The translations under genes and the position numbers were made by a program. Below, one piece after another: positions 59,373 to 64,000 of a DNA stretch of 64,000 bases. How positions within the stretch are numbered: the stretch's first letter is position 1; the number at the start of each line of letters is the position of its first letter. Under the pieces are notes generated by a model. That model was given only the letters and a program-made list of their open reading frames with translations. It ran no database searches and was not told where the DNA came from. Source of the DNA: Anaeromyxobacter sp. (GTDB taxonomy: Bacteria > Myxococcota > Myxococcia > Myxococcales > Anaeromyxobacteraceae); assembly GCA_016718565.1 (NCBI GenBank), contig JADKCZ010000001.1, positions 1,488,001 to 1,552,000 of the forward strand, given 5' to 3'.

Positions 59373-60119
59373 ATGCGCACCACCCACCTCGCTCTCGGCG
59401 TCGCCGTCCTGGCCGCCACCCTGACCCTCGGCGCCGCCGCCGCCTCGGAGGGGCGCCGCGACGACCGTCGCGATCACGAAGTGGACTCCGAGGATCGGGA
59501 GCACCAGCCCGGGGAGGATGGCGACCGCCACGACGAGGCCCGCCCCGACGGAGGTCGCCGAGACGGAGGTCGCCACGACGAGGCCCGCCATGACGGTGGG
59601 CGCCACGACGGAGGTCGCCACGACGAGGCCCGCCACGACGGTGGGCGCCACGACGGAGGTCGCCACGACGAGGCCCGCCACGACGGTGGGCGCCACAGCG
59701 GCGAGGGCGGCGACCGCCACCCGACCGGCGGCCCGCAGGGCGCCGTCGACCCGGCCTACGCCAAGGAGTGCGGCGCTTGCCACCTGGCCTACCCGCCGAG
59801 GCTGCTGCCGGCCGACTCCTGGCGCCGGGTGATGGCCGGCCTGGGCACCCACTTCGGCCAGGACGCCGGGCTCGACGAGCCGCTGCGGGCCCGGCTGGAG
59901 GGGTGGCTGGTCGAGCGGGCCGGGCCGGGGCGCGCCGGATCCGGCGCCGCGCCCCAGCGCATCACCGAGCTGGCTTGGTTCCGGGACGAGCACCGCGAGG
60001 TGCCCCGCGCGGTGGTGGCCCGGCCGTCGGTGGCGTCGCTGGCCAACTGCGCCGCCTGCCACCAGGGCGCGGCGAGGTGGGATTTCGACGGCGATCGGGT
60101 GAGAATCCCGCCCGGGTGA
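59373..60119 (+). CDS. Dihaem cytochrome c (DHC) with a His-rich repeat segment
   Basis: A 248-residue exported cytochrome. Signal peptide 1-24, haem sites CGACH (133-137) and CAACH (226-230), and the DHC-family body PRLLPADSWRRVMAGLGTHFGQDA. Between signal and body, residues 51-110 consist of about four 15-residue units like RHDEARHDGGRHDGG, giving some 12 His. DHC is the electron donor of SHP in other bacteria. The His/Asp-rich segment is not part of the family and may bind metal. The ATG follows GTGAAGGAGCCACC; it starts 14 bases after the b561-SHP gene. Confidence 0.88.
   Translation: MRTTHLALGVAVLAATLTLGAAAASEGRRDDRRDHEVDSEDREHQPGEDGDRHDEARPDGGRRDGGRHDEARHDGGRHDGGRHDEARHDGGRHDGGRHDEARHDGGRHSGEGGDRHPTGGPQGAVDPAYAKECGACHLAYPPRLLPADSWRRVMAGLGTHFGQDAGLDEPLRARLEGWLVERAGPGRAGSGAAPQRITELAWFRDEHREVPRAVVARPSVASLANCAACHQGAARWDFDGDRVRIPPG
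59526..59705 (+). repeat. 45-nt tandem repeat in the dihaem cytochrome gene
   Basis: Four 45-base units start at 59526, 59571, 59616 and 59661, each near CGCCACGACGAGGCCCGCCA followed by CGACGG(T/A)GG. Units 2 and 3 are almost identical, unit 1 has changes in its middle and unit 4 degrades at its end. The length keeps the reading frame. Shorter 15-base CGCCACGACGGAGGT-type subunits are visible within each. Confidence 0.92.
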
Positions 60120-60123
60120 TCAC

Positions 60124-60816
60124 GTGCGAATCCTGGTCGTCGAGGACGCGAGCCCGCTCGCCCGGTCGATCGCCGCGGGGCTCTCCGAGGAGGGCTTCTC
60201 GGTGGACGTGAGCGGCGACGGCCTGGAGGGGCTCCACCTGGCCACCGAGATCCCCTTCGACGCCATCGTCCTGGACCGGATGCTGCCGGGCCTCGACGGG
60301 CTGGCCCTGCTGGCGCGCCTGCGCGCCCAGGGCGCCCGCACGCCGGTGCTGCTCCTCACCGCGCTCGGCGAGGTCCAGGATCGCATCGACGGCCTCGACG
60401 GCGGGGCCGACGACTACCTGGTGAAGCCCTTCGCCTTCGACGAGCTGCTGGCCAGGCTGCGGGCGCTGATCCGGCGCAGCCGCGGGCACGCCGACAACCA
60501 GCTCGACCTGGGCCGGCTGCGGCTCGACCTGGCGGCGCGCCTCGCCACCGTGGACGGGGTGGCGCTCGACCTCTCGGCCAAGGAGTTCGCGCTGCTGGAG
60601 CTGCTGGCGCTGGAGCGCGGCCGGACCTTCTCGCGCACCGCCATCGCCGCCAAGCTGTACGACGAGGAGCGCGATCCCGACTCCAACGTGATCGACGTCT
60701 TCGTGGCGCGGCTGCGGCGCAAGCTGGACGCGGCGGGCCTGCCCGGCGCCGCGCTGGTGCTCACCATGCGCGGCGCCGGCTACCGGCTGGCGCCCGAAGG
60801 CCCCGGGGCGCCGTGA
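60124..60816 (+). CDS. OmpR-family response regulator
   Basis: A 230-residue two-domain regulator. The receiver domain has acidic EDAS, phospho-acceptor Asp51 in IVLDRMLPG, Thr in LLLTAL and Lys in DDYLVKPF. The winged-helix output has LSAKEFALLELLALERGRTFSR, VIDVFVARLRRKL and TMRGAGYRL. It is the QseB/CopR-like class. GTG 60124 is 4 bases after the dihaem cytochrome stop. Its stop overlaps the kinase start. It probably binds the TCATG direct repeat at 58231. Confidence 0.94.
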   Translation: MRILVVEDASPLARSIAAGLSEEGFSVDVSGDGLEGLHLATEIPFDAIVLDRMLPGLDGLALLARLRAQGARTPVLLLTALGEVQDRIDGLDGGADDYLVKPFAFDELLARLRALIRRSRGHADNQLDLGRLRLDLAARLATVDGVALDLSAKEFALLELLALERGRTFSRTAIAAKLYDEERDPDSNVIDVFVARLRRKLDAAGLPGAALVLTMRGAGYRLAPEGPGAP

Positions 60817-62189
60817 GCCTGCGCGCCAAGCTCGTCGCGCTGGTGGTGGGGCTCACCGCGCTGGTGCTGCTGGGGCTGGGCGCCTTCCTCTCCAGCGCCT
60901 TCGGGCGCTGGTCCTCCGAGGCGGTGGACCAGGACCTGCTGCAGCGGGCCGCCGCCGTGGCCGGGCTGGTGGAGGTGGAGGACGAGGGCGACCTGAGGCT
61001 GGAGGGCGACGAGCGCGGCGACGCCCTGCGGGATCCGGCGCACCCGCTCCGGGTGCTCGGCCCGGACGGCCCGCTGGGCGCCTCGCCGGCGGGCCTGCCC
61101 TGGCCCGACCCGCCCGCCGGTGCGGAGCCGGCGCTCCAGACCGTCACCGACGCCTCCGGGCGGGCCTGGCGCGTGGCCACCGCGCCGGTCGAGGTGGGAG
61201 GGAAGCACGGCCAGGCCCGGTTCACCGTCCAGGTGGCCGGCGCCGCCTCGGCCTTCGCCGCCCTGGAGGGGCCCTTCCGGCGCGGGCTCCTGCTGGCCCT
61301 GGTGGTGGCGCTGCTGGTGGGCGGGCTCGGGGCGGCAGCCCTGGCCCACGCCTCGCTGGCGCCGCTGGGCCGGCTGGCCGCCGAGGTCGACGCCATCGGC
61401 GCGGCCTCGCTCGACCGCCGGGTGGCGCTCGACGGGCTGGACCCGGAGCTGCGGCGGGTGGCGGGCGCCTTCAACGCGCTGCTCGGCCGGCTCGAGGTGG
61501 CCATGCTCGGGCAGCGGCAGCTGGTGGCCCGCGCCAGCCACGCCCTGCGCACCCCGGTGGCCACCATCCGCACGCGCGCCGAGGTGGCGCTGCGCCGCGA
61601 GCGCGAGCCGGCCGCCTACCGCGAGGCGCTCCAGGAGGTGGGCGTGGCGGCGGTCGAGGCCAGCGGGCTCATCGCGCACCTGCTGACGCTGTCGCGGCTC
61701 GACGAGCACCAGGGATCGGTGGCCCGGGAGGTGGTGGCGCTGGCGCCGCTGGCGCGGGAGGTGGCCCGCCTGCTGGCTCCGCGCGCCGAGGAGGGTGGGG
61801 TGACGCTGGAGGTGGAGGTGGCCGGCGGCCTGGCCGTGTCCGCCGACCGGGCGGCCCTGCGCGAGCTGCTCGAGGCCCTCCTCGACAACGCGGTCCACCA
61901 CACCCCGACTGGCGGGCGGGTGGGGCTGCGCGCCACCGCCGAGCAAGGCGCGGTGGCCGTGCGGGTCTGGGACACCGGGCCCGGGGTGCCCGAGGCGGAG
62001 CGCGGCGTGGTCTTCGACCGCTTCTACCGGGGGCAGGCCGCGGTGGCGTCGGGGCGGCCCGGCAGCGGGCTCGGGCTGGCCATCGTCAAGGCCATCGCCG
62101 ACGCCCACGGCGCGACCGTCACGCTGGGGGACCGGGTGGGCGGAGGGCTGGAGGTGACGACCGTCTTCCCGAGGCCGGGCGCGGGCTGA
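60813..62189 (+). CDS. Sensor histidine kinase
   Basis: A 458-residue kinase. TM1 is at about 8-28, a periplasmic sensor of roughly 125 residues follows, and TM2 is at about 157-180. A HAMP linker (LAPLGRLAAEVDAIG) leads to the dimerisation helix with RASHALRTPVATIR (His243), then ATPase boxes LLDNAVHHTP (N), DTGPGVPEAE (G1), DRFYRG (F) and GSGLGLAIVKAIADAHG (G2). It starts with GTG overlapping the regulator stop (GTGA). The signal is unknown; the operon suggests redox, oxygen or NO. Confidence 0.94.
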   Translation: MSLRAKLVALVVGLTALVLLGLGAFLSSAFGRWSSEAVDQDLLQRAAAVAGLVEVEDEGDLRLEGDERGDALRDPAHPLRVLGPDGPLGASPAGLPWPDPPAGAEPALQTVTDASGRAWRVATAPVEVGGKHGQARFTVQVAGAASAFAALEGPFRRGLLLALVVALLVGGLGAAALAHASLAPLGRLAAEVDAIGAASLDRRVALDGLDPELRRVAGAFNALLGRLEVAMLGQRQLVARASHALRTPVATIRTRAEVALRREREPAAYREALQEVGVAAVEASGLIAHLLTLSRLDEHQGSVAREVVALAPLAREVARLLAPRAEEGGVTLEVEVAGGLAVSADRAALRELLEALLDNAVHHTPTGGRVGLRATAEQGAVAVRVWDTGPGVPEAERGVVFDRFYRGQAAVASGRPGSGLGLAIVKAIADAHGATVTLGDRVGGGLEVTTVFPRPGAG

Positions 62190-62273
62190 GCCCCCCGTCG
62201 CGGGCCATGGCGGCCCGTGCCCGGCGGGCGGATACTCACGGCCAGGGCCGCCGGAGGGGCCGGGGAGGGCGCC

Positions 62274-62699
62274 ATGACCAGCCGAGGAGGCTCGCACCGC
62301 CCCGCGTGGCGCTTCGCTCTCGCCGCCGTCGCGGCCATCTTCGGCGCCGCCACCCTCGTGTCGGGTGGCCGGGTGCTCTTCGGGAGCGACGCCGCCCGGG
62401 CCGCGGCCGGCGCCTACGTGCCGTTCGTCGTCTGGTTCAACTTCCTGGCCGGGTTCGCCTACCTGGTGGCGGCCGCCGGCATCGCGCTGGCGCGCCGCTG
62501 GGCCGGGGCGCTCTCGCTGGGCATCGCCGCGGCCACGCTGCTCGCCTGCCTGGCCTTCGCCGCCCACGTGCTGGCCGGCGGGGCCCACGAGACCAGGACG
62601 GTGGTGGCGCTGGCCATCCGCCTGACGACCTGGGTCGCGATCGGCCTGGTGGTGTCCCGGTGGCCGGGCCGCGGCGCGGCGGGTGCGGCCACGACCTGA
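62274..62699 (+). CDS. Small four-TM membrane protein
   Basis: Function not recognised. The 141-residue product has four predicted TM helices (about 12-33, 45-67, 72-95 and 105-128) with short loops. The pattern resembles small DoxX-like or DUF-type membrane proteins, but no family motif is certain. ATG 62274 is chosen because GGGGAGGGC precedes it. It is 84 bases after the kinase and could share its transcript. A convergent inverted repeat lies downstream. Confidence 0.65.
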   Translation: MTSRGGSHRPAWRFALAAVAAIFGAATLVSGGRVLFGSDAARAAAGAYVPFVVWFNFLAGFAYLVAAAGIALARRWAGALSLGIAAATLLACLAFAAHVLAGGAHETRTVVALAIRLTTWVAIGLVVSRWPGRGAAGAATT

Positions 62700-62827
62700 G
62701 GGCGCCGTGGCCAGTGAGGCGCGGACGCGCCCCGTGGCGCTCCAGGGGGCCCGCCGCTCGACGTGGCCGCCTGGTTCCTTCTGGGCGCCGTGGTCGAGCC
62801 GGACGCCCGGCGGCCCGGACCCCACGC

Positions 62828-62867
62828 CCCTTCTGTGTTGTTCGGGCGCCCAAACAACACAAAAGGG
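62828..62867. repeat. 20+20-base near-perfect inverted repeat, probable bidirectional terminator
   Basis: CCCTTCTGTGTTGTTCGGGC (62828-62847) is followed with no spacer by its near-complement GCCCAAACAACACAAAAGGG (62848-62867), with only two mismatches. It lies between convergent genes, 4 bases before the minus-strand stop. The arms are A/T-rich, unlike the surroundings, and the outer CCTT / AAGG gives short U-runs on both strands. A two-way terminator is the simplest reading; a small mobile or protein-binding palindrome is possible. Confidence 0.75.
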
Positions 62868-62871
62868 TACC

Positions 62872-63543
62872 TCAGCGCCCCGGCGCCTTCTCCTCGCCCT
62901 CCGCGGGCACCTCGAGCAGCACCGCATCGATGGCCGCCTCGACCACGCCGGTCACCGCCCCGAGGAGCGCCCCGAGGATGCCGCCGCCCCCGGCGGCAGC
63001 GCCCGCCTCCTGGTCGGCTGGTGGCGCGCTGGCCGGCCCGGGCCTGTAGGGTGACCGCCTCTGGGGCCGCACCGGCTCCCGCTGCGACGCGGCGCCGGCC
63101 ACCAGGGCCGCGTCGGCCAGCGCGGCCGCGGTGGCCTGGGCGGTCCCCGCCGCCGAGGGCGCGCCTGGGCCGAACGGGATGGGCCGTGGACCCTCGGCGC
63201 CCGCCGCCACCAGAGACGCGGCCACCAGCGGGGCAGGCGTGCCGGTCTGGGCCGCCGCGGCGAACCGCTCCGCCAGCTGGCCGAGGGCCAGGGCGTGCCG
63301 CGGCTCGACCGCCGCCTGCGCCGTGAGGCGGGACGCCACCCGCGCCATCACCACCAGGAAGCGCGCCGGCGACTCCTGCGCCAGGGCGTCGAGCCGTCGC
63401 ATCAGCGCCGCCGCCGCCGAGAGCTGGACGGTGTCCGTCGGCTGATGGGCTCCCTCCGGTCGGGCCGGCGGGACGCCGGGCGTCGGGTGTGCGCCGGCGG
63501 CGGGGGCCGGCTGCTCGGCGCCGTGGATGGGGTGGAACGTCAT
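62872..63543 (-). CDS. Uncharacterised Ala/Pro-rich protein, 223 aa
   Basis: Function not recognised. The N-terminal 35 residues are Pro/Ala/Gly-rich. A helical middle follows (about 37-105, TVQLSAAAALMRRLDALAQESPARFLVVMARVASRL, then ALALGQLAERFAAAAQTG). A disordered linker and a Gly-rich hydrophobic segment (GGGGILGALLGAVTGVVEAAIDAVLLEV) come before the C-terminus. The TVQLSxxAxLxxxL pattern recalls FlgM-type C-terminal helices, but the similarity is too weak for a name. It starts 19 bases after the Bax-inhibitor gene and may be its operon partner. Confidence 0.55.
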   Translation of the reverse strand: MTFHPIHGAEQPAPAAGAHPTPGVPPARPEGAHQPTDTVQLSAAAALMRRLDALAQESPARFLVVMARVASRLTAQAAVEPRHALALGQLAERFAAAAQTGTPAPLVAASLVAAGAEGPRPIPFGPGAPSAAGTAQATAAALADAALVAGAASQREPVRPQRRSPYRPGPASAPPADQEAGAAAGGGGILGALLGAVTGVVEAAIDAVLLEVPAEGEEKAPGR

Positions 63544-63562
63544 CCGGGAGGCGCGGCCCGCC

Positions 63563-64000
63563 CTACTTCCGCCGGTCGCCCAGCAGCCGGAGCAAGGCCA
63601 GGAACAGGTTGATGAAGTCCAGGTACAGCGTCAGCGCGCCCACCACCGGCGCCGCCGCCACCGAGCCGGCGCCGTTGCGGGCGAAGACCCGCAGCTTCTG
63701 GGTGTCGTAGGCGGTCAGGCCGGTGAAGACCACCACCGCGGCGCAGGAGATGATGAACGACATGGCGCTGCTCTGCAGGAACAGGTTCACCAGGCCGGCG
63801 ATGACCACGCCGAAGAGCCCCATCATCAGGAAGGACGACCAGCTGGTCAGGTCCTTCTTGGTGACCGTGCCGTAGACGCTCATGGCGCCGAAGGTGCCGG
63901 CGGTGACGCCGAAGGCCAGGCCCACCGAGCTGCCGGTGTACATGAGCAGGATGATGGAGAGGGTGGCGCCGTTGAGCGCCGAGTAGAGCAGGAAGAGGCC
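63563..64000 (-). CDS. Bax inhibitor-1/YccA family membrane protein, C-terminal part (cut by window end)
   Basis: The frame is open to base 64000, so the N-terminus lies outside the window. The visible 145 residues hold about five TM helices. They include the family segments GLFLLYSALNGATLSIIL, VGLAFGVTAGTFGAMSVYG, TSWSSFLMMGLFGVVIAGLVN and the signature VVVFTGLTAYDTQKL, then YLDFINLFLALLRLLG at the C-terminus. YccA/YbhL-type proteins are inner-membrane; YccA modulates FtsH protease and some members conduct Ca2+. Confidence 0.93.
   Translation of the reverse strand, partial: GLFLLYSALNGATLSIILLMYTGSSVGLAFGVTAGTFGAMSVYGTVTKKDLTSWSSFLMMGLFGVVIAGLVNLFLQSSAMSFIISCAAVVVFTGLTAYDTQKLRVFARNGAGSVAAAPVVGALTLYLDFINLFLALLRLLGDRRK

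Overview
The window is one continuous stretch of a very GC-rich (roughly three-quarters G+C) bacterial chromosome. Gene content and protein style (poly-HAMP chemoreceptors, a YwiC-like protein, many GTG starts with ATGA/GTGA overlaps, Cys-paired RCC1 lipoproteins, a caspase-like protein under an ECF sigma factor) point to a myxobacterium, most likely Anaeromyxobacter or a close relative. This assignment is by recognition, not by a search. No rRNA, tRNA, CRISPR array, phage or insertion sequence was recognised. Both ends cut genes: infB at the left edge and a Bax-inhibitor-1 family gene at the right edge.

Layout. 1-7.8 kb: translation and RNA operon infB-DUF503-rbfA-truB-rpsO-pnp, then dut and purB. 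8.2-15.5 kb: two 908-codon poly-HAMP chemoreceptors flanking a YwiC-like membrane protein and cheW; the first receptor carries a one-base deletion. 15.5-18.6 kb: purC with an alpha/beta hydrolase, a divergent TrmJ-type RNA methyltransferase and a small zinc-finger-like protein. 18.8-25.3 kb: a long minus-strand block with a small membrane protein, a HAD phosphatase, an HD-GYP protein, a response regulator, a MoaD-MoaE fusion, RseP, AMMECR1, a NUDIX hydrolase and an unknown protein. 25.4-34.1 kb: small exported and membrane proteins, an Lgt-like protein, a J-domain-like protein, a response regulator, an epimerase, an acyltransferase, a CorC-like protein and a methyltransferase. 34.1-38.2 kb: sucA-sucB of the TCA cycle.

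38.35-42.55 kb holds the most striking unit: a tightly coupled four-gene operon of ECF sigma factor, zinc-finger anti-sigma-like membrane protein, exported caspase-like protease with an EF-hand loop and a predicted C-terminal beta-barrel, and an RCC1-repeat lipoprotein. Next come hrpB, interrupted in frame by a palindromic repeat plus 12-nt tandem repeats, hsp20, an HNH endonuclease, clpA-clpS, rubrerythrin, a lipoprotein and uvrA.

55.2-64 kb: two adjacent EamA transporters separated by the same palindromic repeat, a chalcone-isomerase-like exported protein, cutA, and a haem/electron-transfer operon. That operon encodes a cytochrome b561-SHP fusion and a dihaem cytochrome with a His-rich repeat, plus its own OmpR-type two-component system, and has a matching direct-repeat operator upstream. 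The window closes with two uncharacterised genes around an unusual AT-rich 20+20 inverted repeat, and the partial Bax-inhibitor gene.
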